Assembly (NCBI RefSeq): GCF_012927205.1
Contig: NZ_JABBGC010000002.1
Coordinates: 1,116,001 to 1,180,000, forward strand
From: Chitinophaga fulva
Lineage (GTDB): Bacteria > Bacteroidota > Bacteroidia > Chitinophagales > Chitinophagaceae
Length of the DNA stretch: 64,000 bases
Direction: 5' to 3'
Position numbers and translations under genes: made by a program. The notes under the pieces are model-generated. The model made no database searches and was not told the DNA's origin. It saw only the letters and a list, made by a program, of their open reading frames with translations. The number at the start of each line of letters is the position of its first letter. Position 1 is the stretch's first letter. This document shows positions 56,668 through 64,000 of this stretch, one piece after another.

Positions 56668-59343
56668 GTGAAAAACACAAAATTCCTATTGCTATGGATG
56701 ATCGTATCAATAGCTACAGTCAACGCGCAACAGCGGAAAACAAATCCCGTCAACCCCAAAGTAACAGATGTATGGGTGGTGTTTAAGACCCACTTCGATC
56801 TGGGTTTTACTGATCTGCCGGAAAATGTGTTCAAACGGTACCGGGAGGAAATGATGACCAACGCATTGGCCGTTATGGAAAAAAACGCGCTGCTGCCAAA
56901 AGAAAAACGTTTTGCCTGGACGGTTTCGGGGTGGCCCCTGCAGGCACAAATACTCGGGCCTCTGCAAACTCCGGAACGGAGAACTAGAATAGAGCAGGCG
57001 ATAAAAACCGGTGCCTTAGCAGTACATGGACTTCCCTTTACCACCCACACAGAGTCGCTGGACTATGAGGATTTGGTGCGGGGCCTCGGCTATTCGTCGG
57101 CGGTCACGCGGAAATACGGGCTACCCATGACCATCAGCGCAAAGATGACGGACGTTCCGGCGCATTCCTGGGTAATGCCCACATTACTGCATCATGCTGG
57201 GATCAAATTCCTTCAGTTGGGCTGTAACCCTGCCAGTCAATACCCCCGGTTTCCGGAGCTGTTCTGGTGGGAAGGCCCCGATGGCTCAAAGGTGCTCTGT
57301 AACTACACAGCCCTTTATGGATCCGACATCAGGCCCACCGAAAACTGGCCCTGTAAAAATTACCTGGCCATGCAAATGACAGGTGATAATCACGGCCCGC
57401 CTTCTTCGCAGGAAATTGACAAACTCCTCGCCTATGCGGCAAAGGAAATGCCCGGTGTCAGGATACATTTTGGCACGCTGGACGATTTCGCCAAAGCTGT
57501 TCTCGCTGAACATCCGGACCTGCCAACAGTCAAGGGCGACTGTCCGGATACCTGGATACACGGCATACAATCCAATCCACAGGAAACCAAAATTGCCAGA
57601 AATATCCGTCCGCTAGAATCTGCACTGGATGCGCTGCATACACAAATGACATGTTGGGGAATACCTACTGCATCGGTTTCAGACAAACTGGCAAAGGCAT
57701 ACGAACAAAGCCTCCTGTACGGCGAACATACCTGGGGCATGAACGCGGAATACGGCCCCCGCTATAGCTATGGCGACGACTGGAAAAAATGGATGAGCGA
57801 AGCAGCAGCAGAACCCATGCCTGCAAACGGCAACTATGCACTGCTGAAAAACAGCGACGCACACAAAACGGCTACGGGCAGCAAAAGAAAATGGCTGCAC
57901 TCCTACGATGAAAAACGTCAGTATATTCTGAATACAAATGATATCGTCAGCAACGAACTCCATCAACATCTTCATCTGCTCGCCTCGGCTGTAAATAAAA
58001 ACGGCCCACGCGTGGTGATATATAATCCACTGCCGTGGAAAAGGTCTGGCATGATTGAAAACCCCTGGAAGAAGGGAAGTTACTGTTTTATAAAAGACAT
58101 CCCGCCATCCGGCTATGTATCCCTCTCTCCCAACGAATTAGAGAACCAAAGCCCCACCCATGATGAACAAAAGGTGTTCAGCACCCCCTACTTCCACGTA
58201 ACTTTCGACCTGGCAAGAGGCGGCATCTCATCATTGATCGAAAAATCAACCGGCCGTCAACTGGCAGACACCACCGCTGCCTATGTGATAGGTCAGTTTT
58301 TACATGAACGGTTCAGCACCCATGAGGTGGACAAATGGTTTAACGCCTACAGCCGCATAAAAGATGGCTGGGGATTAAACGATCTTGGCAAACCCGGAAT
58401 GATCGATGCCGAAAAAGCGCCTTATCAGGCCTTCACACCCAGGGAATGGAAAATTGATGTTGCCCATACCAACGTCGCAGATATTGCCACGCTGACAGCA
58501 ACAGACCCGGAAGGCCATGCCCAACATTACACGCTGACATTTACCTTCCCCCGCCAGGCAGCCTATGTGGATGTAACATGGTCCGTTACCGGCAAAACAC
58601 CGGACAAACAGCCTGAAGGTGGATGGCTCTGTTTCCCGTTCAACGTGAAGCAGCCTGCCTTTACGATTGGCCGCCTGGGAGGCCCTGTCAACCCGGAAAA
58701 AGATATCGTACCGGGTACCAACCGTTACCTGATGGCCATCAACTCCGGCGTAGCGGTCACCCAGCCCGATAAATCCGGAATGGCATTGTCCTCTGCGGAT
58801 GCACCATTGATCAGCCCGGGCCAACCCGGCCTGTGGCAATATTCCATGGACTACGTTCCAAAAGTACCTACCGTTTTTGTCAATCTCTATAACAACATGT
58901 GGAACACTAATTTCCCGTTGTGGCAGGAAGGCTCCTGGACTGAAAGCGTACGTATATGGCCGTTGGACAAAGGCTCCTCTACAGTGGCCAACCTGGTCCA
59001 ACATTCATGGGAAACCCGTCTCCCATTATTAACAGGAACAGCAGAAGGCTCCCCGGGAAAATTGCCGTCCACACAGCAGGGAATTGTCATTTCCAGGCCA
59101 GGCGTATTAATCACGGCGTTCGGTGAAAACCCGGATGGAGAAGGCACTATTTTGCGCTTATGGGAACAAACCGGCACGTCAGGAAAATGCACCGTGACAT
59201 TTAACAACAACAAAAGGGTAAAAGCTGTGTTGCCGCTGGATTTACGCGGAAATAAAAAAGGAGCGCCTATTGCGGTAAAGAACGGATCATTCGTCTTTGA
59301 GCTGGATAAATATGCTCCCGCATCGTTCCTGCTTATTTATTAA
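56668..59343 (+). CDS. GH38-like/DUF5054 exported glycosidase
   Basis: The 891-residue protein has a signal peptide (MKNTKFLLLWMIVSIATVNAQ). The N-terminal catalytic-like part VWVVFKTHFDLGFTDLPENVF carries the His-x-Asp metal pair of family GH38, and LLYGEHTWGMNAEYGP is also typical. Large C-terminal beta domains follow, as in alpha-mannosidases, with the DUF5054 pattern. It probably acts on alpha-linked sugars in the periplasm or outside. The only start that gives the signal is GTG 56668. It is not linked to SusCD genes. Confidence 0.82.
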   Translation: MKNTKFLLLWMIVSIATVNAQQRKTNPVNPKVTDVWVVFKTHFDLGFTDLPENVFKRYREEMMTNALAVMEKNALLPKEKRFAWTVSGWPLQAQILGPLQTPERRTRIEQAIKTGALAVHGLPFTTHTESLDYEDLVRGLGYSSAVTRKYGLPMTISAKMTDVPAHSWVMPTLLHHAGIKFLQLGCNPASQYPRFPELFWWEGPDGSKVLCNYTALYGSDIRPTENWPCKNYLAMQMTGDNHGPPSSQEIDKLLAYAAKEMPGVRIHFGTLDDFAKAVLAEHPDLPTVKGDCPDTWIHGIQSNPQETKIARNIRPLESALDALHTQMTCWGIPTASVSDKLAKAYEQSLLYGEHTWGMNAEYGPRYSYGDDWKKWMSEAAAEPMPANGNYALLKNSDAHKTATGSKRKWLHSYDEKRQYILNTNDIVSNELHQHLHLLASAVNKNGPRVVIYNPLPWKRSGMIENPWKKGSYCFIKDIPPSGYVSLSPNELENQSPTHDEQKVFSTPYFHVTFDLARGGISSLIEKSTGRQLADTTAAYVIGQFLHERFSTHEVDKWFNAYSRIKDGWGLNDLGKPGMIDAEKAPYQAFTPREWKIDVAHTNVADIATLTATDPEGHAQHYTLTFTFPRQAAYVDVTWSVTGKTPDKQPEGGWLCFPFNVKQPAFTIGRLGGPVNPEKDIVPGTNRYLMAINSGVAVTQPDKSGMALSSADAPLISPGQPGLWQYSMDYVPKVPTVFVNLYNNMWNTNFPLWQEGSWTESVRIWPLDKGSSTVANLVQHSWETRLPLLTGTAEGSPGKLPSTQQGIVISRPGVLITAFGENPDGEGTILRLWEQTGTSGKCTVTFNNNKRVKAVLPLDLRGNKKGAPIAVKNGSFVFELDKYAPASFLLIY

Positions 59344-59364
59344 AAACTAAGCCAGAATACATTG

Positions 59365-59381
59365 TACCAATCGGTATTTTT
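59365..59381. repeat. 17-bp repeat, right copy
   Basis: Identical to 56287-56303. It lies 21 bases after the GH38-like stop and may also act as a weak terminator (dyad plus T run). Confidence 0.7.
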
Positions 59382-59425
59382 ATTTAAAACAGATGTCTAT
59401 TGGAAGCCGGGGGGTGATCACCCTT

Positions 59426-59779
59426 TCAGTCGTCCGAAAAATAACGCATGGCTGCATGAAATGACGCACCTAAATGCCCGCCCAAATCACGGCACTCGTC
59501 CGCGTATTGACGCATATAGGCGTAGAACCGGTGCATACTGTCATTATCCTCCCCACGCCGCAGGGCGTGCAATATATCAAATGTCCGGTGCGACATTTCG
59601 TTTAGCCATTTGAGTGCCATGGCTATCTGATGATCAGACAGGCTGTCGTCCGACCAGATGGCACGGCCGGCAATCGTAAATAGATAAAGCACTCTTTCCA
59701 GTATCATGATCTTCTCAGACAGCGGGCGCTGGTCCTGTGCTTCCACCAACTGCCGGAATTTTTCTGCGTTCGTCATCAT
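59426..59779 (-). CDS. Small helical hypothetical protein downstream of rtcB-like gene
   Basis: The 117-residue protein is predicted to be all-helical (KIMILERVLYLFTIAGRAIW, AMALKWLNEMSHRTFDIL, HRFYAYMRQYADECRDLGGH). No family is recognised. It lies 38 bases after the RtcB-like gene on the same strand with a G+C-rich hairpin between, so co-transcription is likely but may be attenuated. Confidence 0.6.
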   Translation of the reverse strand: MMTNAEKFRQLVEAQDQRPLSEKIMILERVLYLFTIAGRAIWSDDSLSDHQIAMALKWLNEMSHRTFDILHALRRGEDNDSMHRFYAYMRQYADECRDLGGHLGASFHAAMRYFSDD

Positions 59780-59793
59780 ATTAAAAACTACAA

Positions 59794-59813
59794 CCCCGGG
59801 CTCTCGCCCGGGG
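59794..59813. repeat. G+C-rich hairpin, REP-like copy 4
   Basis: CCCCGGGC-TCTC-GCCCGGGG, the same build as 34192-34211. It sits between the RtcB-like and small helical genes. Confidence 0.7.
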
Positions 59814-59817
59814 ACTA

Positions 59818-60948
59818 TTAAATTTCGGTGTATTTAACCGTCACCACCGGTGTTGTCTGCGTTACTTTTTGCAGATAAGGCTGGAGCCTGAAAACATCAG
59901 ACGCATCTTTGTAAGCAAAATCAAACTCCTGGATATACCCGGAGGGGAAATTGCCGGACCTGTCCAACAGTTCGCTGAACTGCTCCTTATAGGCCTTGCG
60001 CTGTTTTTCCTTGAGCACGGTCTTCCAGTATTTCATCGCTTCAAAGCGAGAGAGCCGTCTGCCTGCCCCATGAGAGCAGGAATAAAGCGCCTCGGCCGCG
60101 CCAGGCAGATAGCCGGCTTTAGCCAGCAGACTGCCTCTGGACATAGACAGCGGAATCACCACAGTTTTGCCCTGCTGCAGTTCTGTACTGCCTTTCCGGT
60201 GGATAATTTCTTCACCGGAGAAACGCAGGTGGTTGTGAATGGAATCTTCCAGTATATAAGGCGTTCCATGTAACACCCCTGCTTCGCTGTGGTCCCGATA
60301 GTTGAACTGCAGGTAGTTCCTGTCAATAGCTGCTTTGTTGCAGACCAGGTAATTGGCGTTCTGTAAAAAGATCAGTGTCTTGATACAGAAATTTTTCCGC
60401 CGCTCATAACCGAATTGCAGGATGTCCTGGTAATACCGGACAAAGTCCGGTTGTACAAAGTCTCGATGCACATAGTCCACGTCCCGGCCGTATTCCTGCG
60501 AGAAATCACGGGTCAGCTGTATACAATGCTGATACAGCGCAATACCTCTGTCCCGCGTGCCGGTATGGCAAATAATATAGACGGCCTCGTTATCCTCCTC
60601 AATAGAAAGGAAATGGTTGCCGCCACCCAGACCGTCATCGGTCATTTGGGTGTGCGCCTGCGCAAAAGCGCGGTAGTGGGCGTTTTTGTCGAATGGCCGC
60701 AGCCAGTATTGTTTATCGATTTTAAGATACATCACGCCGCAGCCAATATCTTTACCGGTGATCAACGGGTAAAAATAATCAGTGGTTTTAAAAGCCACGC
60801 CCACAGGCAGGGCTTTCTCGGCGCAATAATGGATATCTGTAAACGCGCAGATGCTGTCTAAAAACGGTTTCTGGGAATACTGCTGCAACTGTTCCATAGC
60901 GTTATCTTCAACACCAGGTGCATCACAATAGAATGCAATAGATCGCAT
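59818..60948 (-). CDS. RtcB-like RNA ligase
   Basis: The 376-residue protein has RtcB motifs: KDIGCGV (Asp67, Cys70 metal ligands), GLGGGNHFLSI (Asn111, His112), HTGTRDRG (His128; HSGSRxxG in canonical RtcB) and SCSHGAGRRLSR with the guanylylated His293. RtcB joins 2',3'-cyclic phosphate or 3'-phosphate RNA ends to 5'-OH using GTP and manganese. It is shorter than E. coli RtcB (408) and diverged in the middle, so it belongs to a variant group. No archease or release factor PrfH is adjacent. Confidence 0.87.
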   Translation of the reverse strand: MRSIAFYCDAPGVEDNAMEQLQQYSQKPFLDSICAFTDIHYCAEKALPVGVAFKTTDYFYPLITGKDIGCGVMYLKIDKQYWLRPFDKNAHYRAFAQAHTQMTDDGLGGGNHFLSIEEDNEAVYIICHTGTRDRGIALYQHCIQLTRDFSQEYGRDVDYVHRDFVQPDFVRYYQDILQFGYERRKNFCIKTLIFLQNANYLVCNKAAIDRNYLQFNYRDHSEAGVLHGTPYILEDSIHNHLRFSGEEIIHRKGSTELQQGKTVVIPLSMSRGSLLAKAGYLPGAAEALYSCSHGAGRRLSRFEAMKYWKTVLKEKQRKAYKEQFSELLDRSGNFPSGYIQEFDFAYKDASDVFRLQPYLQKVTQTTPVVTVKYTEI

Positions 60949-61102
60949 GTTCTTTAATTTGGGTAAAAAAGATTAGTTCGTGGGGCTTGGGTAGGAACAT
61001 CTGCCCCTTGCAGTGATGTCAGCAGCGGCCGCAAATATAGGAAATTTCTTTAAAACAATAAACGGAAACTTCATTCGTCTTCTTCATTATAGAAGACATA
61101 CT

Positions 61103-61678
61103 ATGCAAATGTTCCGTTCTTTCTTTGAGCAATACCATTCATTAAGGGAAACAACCTGGCAACAGGTAGTACCCCTGTTCTCTCCCGCTACGCTGGATAA
61201 AAACAGCTTCTTCATACGGGAAGGTGAAATCGCCAGGACCATGGCCTTTCTGGAAAGCGGCATTGTACGTGGTTTTTACAGGAAAGACAATGGCGAGGAA
61301 TATAACAAAGTCCTGTTTTCCGCGCCGTCCTTCATCGGGGACTATGCCTCCCTCATCAGCGGCCGGCCTGCCCTGTTCTCCCAGCAGGCACTAACCGATG
61401 CCCGCATATGGGTGGCAGACTACAAACAGTTCACCCGGCTATACGATACCTGCCCCGACCTGGAACGTTTTTCCCGTAAATGGGCGGAGTCGGTCTTCGT
61501 CCAGAAAGAACAAAGGGAAATAGAACTGGCTTTGTTTGACGCTACCCACCGCTACCTCAATTTCCGCAAAGCCTTCCCGGAAGCGGAACAACAGATTCCT
61601 CAATATCATATCGCCTCCTGGCTGGGCATCTCCCCCACGCAGTTGAGCCGCATCCGCCGTAAATTATCGGCAAGCTGA
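61103..61678 (+). CDS. Crp/Fnr-family transcriptional regulator
   Basis: The 191-residue protein has an effector domain (FFIREGEIARTMAFLESGIVRG) and a C-terminal helix-turn-helix (YHIASWLGISPTQLSRIRRKL). ATG 61103 (MQMFRSFFEQ) fits the family; a frame extension to 61013 has no similarity. It lies 65 bases upstream of the darcynin gene, and the two are probably a regulator/target pair. Confidence 0.87.
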   Translation: MQMFRSFFEQYHSLRETTWQQVVPLFSPATLDKNSFFIREGEIARTMAFLESGIVRGFYRKDNGEEYNKVLFSAPSFIGDYASLISGRPALFSQQALTDARIWVADYKQFTRLYDTCPDLERFSRKWAESVFVQKEQREIELALFDATHRYLNFRKAFPEAEQQIPQYHIASWLGISPTQLSRIRRKLSAS

Positions 61679-61743
61679 TTTCTTTACCTATGTCAACAGG
61701 TTTCAGGAAAGCCGGGAATAGTTTTGTGTTTCAATTTTACATC

Positions 61744-62088
61744 ATGAATTACACAATTATTCTTACAGCGAAAGCCACTGCACAATGGCTCACAAAATCC
61801 CGGCCCGAACGCGATCACTTCGTGGAAACAGAAGTAAGGCCTATCCTTGACAAATTTTCCGATCAATGCAGCGTCCGGCTGTTTGACTGTGACTTTACCC
61901 ATGCACAGGTTTCTGATTTTATGATCATCGAGACCACCAATCTTGAGCATTTCGGTTACCTGATAGGGTATCTCCGGGAATCCCATACGTTCGCCGCTCC
62001 TTACTTTGATGTGAAGGACATTATCATAGGCGTTCCCAATAATTTCAGGGGGTCGATGAATATCGATGATATCCGGAAGGCAGGTTAA
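61744..62088 (+). CDS. Darcynin-family protein
   Basis: The 114-residue protein begins MNYTIILTAKATAQWLTKS and continues with FVETEVRPILDKF, VRLFDCDFTHAQVSDFMIIET and APYFDVKDIIIGV, the darcynin pattern. Darcynin proteins are small, dimeric ferredoxin-like folds without a known reaction. ATG 61744 is the natural start. It abuts the stop of the convergent gene at 62089. Confidence 0.85.
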   Translation: MNYTIILTAKATAQWLTKSRPERDHFVETEVRPILDKFSDQCSVRLFDCDFTHAQVSDFMIIETTNLEHFGYLIGYLRESHTFAAPYFDVKDIIIGVPNNFRGSMNIDDIRKAG

Positions 62089-62871
62089 CTAGTGCCCCGG
62101 TACAATCTGTAATCCGGCAGGATCTTTTACAGCAGGATGTTCCAGCGCCCATACTTTGGCAAAGTACCGTCCGTTGTCGCGGATGTACAGGAAATACTCA
62201 TAGTCGTTTCGGAAATAGCTAAACATCACATAGGTTGGGCGATACTGTTTCATAAACTCTTCCAGCGCTGGTGATTCAAGACCGGTGATCTTTTTCACCA
62301 GTGCTTTATTAAAACGATGATCGACATATTTTTCCTGTTCATCACGTACCAACAATTCCCTGAATGCCTCCATGCGTTTTATTTTTTTAGCATTGAAGAT
62401 CATATCCAGGTTGATGCCCACACCTCCCGGGCCGCTGGTACCGCCAAGTAATGACGGCGCATAATCGAATACTTTCCGGTATTCGTCCCGGAATGCGGCG
62501 GAGTCTGCGGAATAATCCTTTAACCGGTTCGTGGAAACCACAACGGTAGGCAATGTGGTAATGTCCACATGCAGCTTCATATCAAACGGGCGGTTGGGAT
62601 GAATCTCATTAACAGGGAACTTCATGGTAGCTTTTCCCTGGTAGGAAAAGCTGAGGGAATCTGCCAGCGTGAGGTGGATCGTGTAACGCCCCATTGAGTC
62701 AGTAACAGTACCGGCGCCGGAAGTGCTCATCACACTTACGCCCGGCATGCCGAAACGGCCGGAGCGGTCGTATATCGTTCCACTCACACGTAACTGCGCA
62801 CTCGCTGTCACGTGCAGCAAGAACAACAACGGGAATAATATCAGCCATTTAACCGGGTAAAAAGTGCTCAT
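62089..62871 (-). CDS. Exported protein with carboxypeptidase-like regulatory domain
   Basis: The 260-residue protein has a signal peptide (LILFPLLFLLHVTASAQ). A CarbopepD_reg-like domain follows (LRVSGTIYDRSGRFGMPGVSVMS, and GTVTDSMGRYTIHL), then a C-terminal part that is not recognised. This build, without a TonB barrel, is frequent in Bacteroidota and of unknown role. It is monocistronic. Confidence 0.8.
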   Translation of the reverse strand: MSTFYPVKWLILFPLLFLLHVTASAQLRVSGTIYDRSGRFGMPGVSVMSTSGAGTVTDSMGRYTIHLTLADSLSFSYQGKATMKFPVNEIHPNRPFDMKLHVDITTLPTVVVSTNRLKDYSADSAAFRDEYRKVFDYAPSLLGGTSGPGGVGINLDMIFNAKKIKRMEAFRELLVRDEQEKYVDHRFNKALVKKITGLESPALEEFMKQYRPTYVMFSYFRNDYEYFLYIRDNGRYFAKVWALEHPAVKDPAGLQIVPGH

Positions 62872-62974
62872 TTCCGCCTCAATCTAAGACAGGATCAAAA
62901 CATAAGCAAACATCAGGCAAATATTAACAAAACGTTGTATCTGACCGCAGGCTTGCCTGGCTTGTATCCGTGCC

Positions 62975-63565
62975 TTATTTTTTCGTTTTTCGATCAATTT
63001 TTTCCTGGAGGGAAGCAATCAGCGCAGTGCATTCTTCCAACCGCTGCGTATGAACGCTGCCATCTACAGCCAGGTCTTTTTTAGTGACATCTGCGCCATC
63101 GAGAAAGGCTTCCAGGAAAGAAAGATAACGGGGTTGCTGCCCAAATAATGCTTCATACATTTCCTCATTCAGCTTGTCTCCCTCCTTGCGTATATCATTA
63201 CTCGCCAGATCGTTCACATCACGCATGTGATTCATGACAGCGCTCATTTTGGTCTTCAGGTCTTCCAGCCGGTCCGGGTCTTTTTTCCCCGGTGCGATAT
63301 TATTGCGAAACAAACTATCAGATAGTTTTTTTCGGGTTTTCATATATACCTGCAAATCCTCCTTCAGCCCTTTCAGATGCAGGCTCAGGTCTTCTCCTTT
63401 CTCAGGCTTATAATATTTATCAACGTCATTATTTAAATGTTTGACCCAGGTCAACAGGCCGGTGGTCACGTCCTGTACGGAGGGTGTAGTTTGTGCCGCT
63501 GCATGCCCGGCCACTGCCAGTTGCAGTACCAGGGCCAGTCCTGCGCAAATTTTGCTGATCGTCAT
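62975..63565 (-). CDS. Exported helical hypothetical protein
   Basis: The 196-residue protein has a signal peptide (LALVLQLAVAGHAAAQ). The rest is charged, helical and probably coiled-coil (LHLKGLKEDLQVYMKTRKKL, RLEDLKTKMSAVMNHMRDVN). No family is recognised. It is divergent from the TPR signalling protein starting at 63691. Confidence 0.6.
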   Translation of the reverse strand: MTISKICAGLALVLQLAVAGHAAAQTTPSVQDVTTGLLTWVKHLNNDVDKYYKPEKGEDLSLHLKGLKEDLQVYMKTRKKLSDSLFRNNIAPGKKDPDRLEDLKTKMSAVMNHMRDVNDLASNDIRKEGDKLNEEMYEALFGQQPRYLSFLEAFLDGADVTKKDLAVDGSVHTQRLEECTALIASLQEKIDRKTKK

Positions 63566-63690
63566 ATTCTTTTCGGGTTGTTCATTTGTTTACAAGATAG
63601 TAAATCTGCCGGTTTATGGCTGCTTTAACCGCTCAACTGGCCAGACAAATCGCTTTTTGCCTATTTTTATACCCTGAATGAACCATTCCC

Positions 63691-64000
63691 ATGCGAACCA
63701 TCCTGATTCTTTGCTGTATCTTTTTCACCACCGTGCTGAAAGCACAAAGTCCGACCGATACAAAGTATCTCGACAGCCTTGAAAGCGTTTTTAAAAAAGC
63801 GCACACGGACAGTGAAAAGCTAAGGGCCGCGGTACAAATATCCAGCTATTGGGTGTATACCGATACCGTCAAAGCCATGGCGATACTGGACAAGGTAGCT
63901 CCAATGGCCCATGGCAAGCCCTATTACGAAGGCCTGCTCGCCTCCGTACGTGCCAACGCCAGCGTATTTGTGGATGATTTCGACAAAGGACAACAGCGGC
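63691..64000 (+). CDS. Start of an exported TPR signalling protein (partial)
   Basis: ATG 63691 opens a frame that runs off the window: a signal peptide (MRTILILCCIFFTTVLKAQ), then helical repeats with YLDSLESVFKKAHTDSEKL and the D-x-A-LDK type spacing of periplasmic TPR sensors. The layout resembles the N-terminus of the TPR histidine kinase at 46379, so a sensor kinase is plausible, but the catalytic part is outside the window. Confidence 0.7.
   Translation, partial: MRTILILCCIFFTTVLKAQSPTDTKYLDSLESVFKKAHTDSEKLRAAVQISSYWVYTDTVKAMAILDKVAPMAHGKPYYEGLLASVRANASVFVDDFDKGQQR

Overview
The window is chromosomal DNA of a member of the Bacteroidota, most likely a Chitinophagaceae close to Chitinophaga. 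The evidence is an ECF sigma / FecR / SusC / SusD / DUF3823 operon, a long SusC pre-signal extension of the kind seen in Chitinophaga, many lipoproteins and secreted TPR proteins, LytTR two-component signalling, and several promoters with the Bacteroidota -7 element TAnnTTTG. It is a gene-dense accessory or housekeeping mixture with no complete prophage, insertion sequence, CRISPR array or rRNA operon.

Layout. 1-9 kb: the end of an unknown gene, two M57 (HEIGH-type) zinc-protease lipoproteins, a catalytic-domain-less RluA-like protein, a Crp-type regulator divergent from an NmrA-like reductase, an Old Yellow Enzyme / RidA-like pair, and a parallel beta-helix lipoprotein. 9-11 kb: an ArsR regulator with quinone oxidoreductase behind several palindromes, and a P-loop nucleotidase/kinase. 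11.3-14.9 kb is visibly A+T-richer. It holds a KAS III / TPR hybrid remnant, MaoC hydratase, cold-shock protein, Hsp20, and a tRNA-Lys(UUU) whose 3' flank is duplicated 1.7 kb away next to a decayed tRNA copy. 15-33 kb: single enzymes and regulators (RluF, a secreted SAM hydrolase, methyltransferase, MDR reductase, DinB, SDR, F420-type NADP oxidoreductase with Crp, AraC, VOC, GNAT, NamZ muramidase, lipase, membrane AraC, MocR with cupin and DapA-like aldolase).

34.5-42.7 kb is the Sus-like operon, ended by a strong terminator. It carries no carbohydrate-active enzyme. 42.8-46.2 kb: a ZU5-like lipoprotein, three small immunity-like genes (SUFU, DUF4375 and an unnamed one), and a secreted protein that may have an Hcp/TssD-like fold. 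46.4-51.6 kb: a TPR histidine kinase with its LytTR regulator, then an ArsR-SRPBCC-DoxX operon with a very clear promoter/operator, and a methyltransferase. 51.7-64 kb: choloylglycine-type hydrolase, AlkC glycosylase with an unknown coupled gene, dihydrolipoyl dehydrogenase, a GH38/DUF5054 glycosidase bracketed by identical 17-bp sequences, an RtcB-like ligase with a small helical partner, Crp, darcynin, secreted hypotheticals, and the start of a TPR signalling protein.

The non-coding DNA is rich in structure. It contains long foldback repeats (19.5, 22.9, 29.1 and 49.6 kb), G+C-rich REP-like hairpins (34.0-34.4 and 59.8 kb), a degenerate 13-bp tandem repeat, and several palindromic operators. 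The most unusual points are the tRNA-Lys duplication scar, the KAS III / TPR in-frame hybrid remnant, the immunity-like cluster beside a secreted Hcp-like protein, and the foldback repeat family. All functional calls rest on reading motifs and remembered families; no database search was run.
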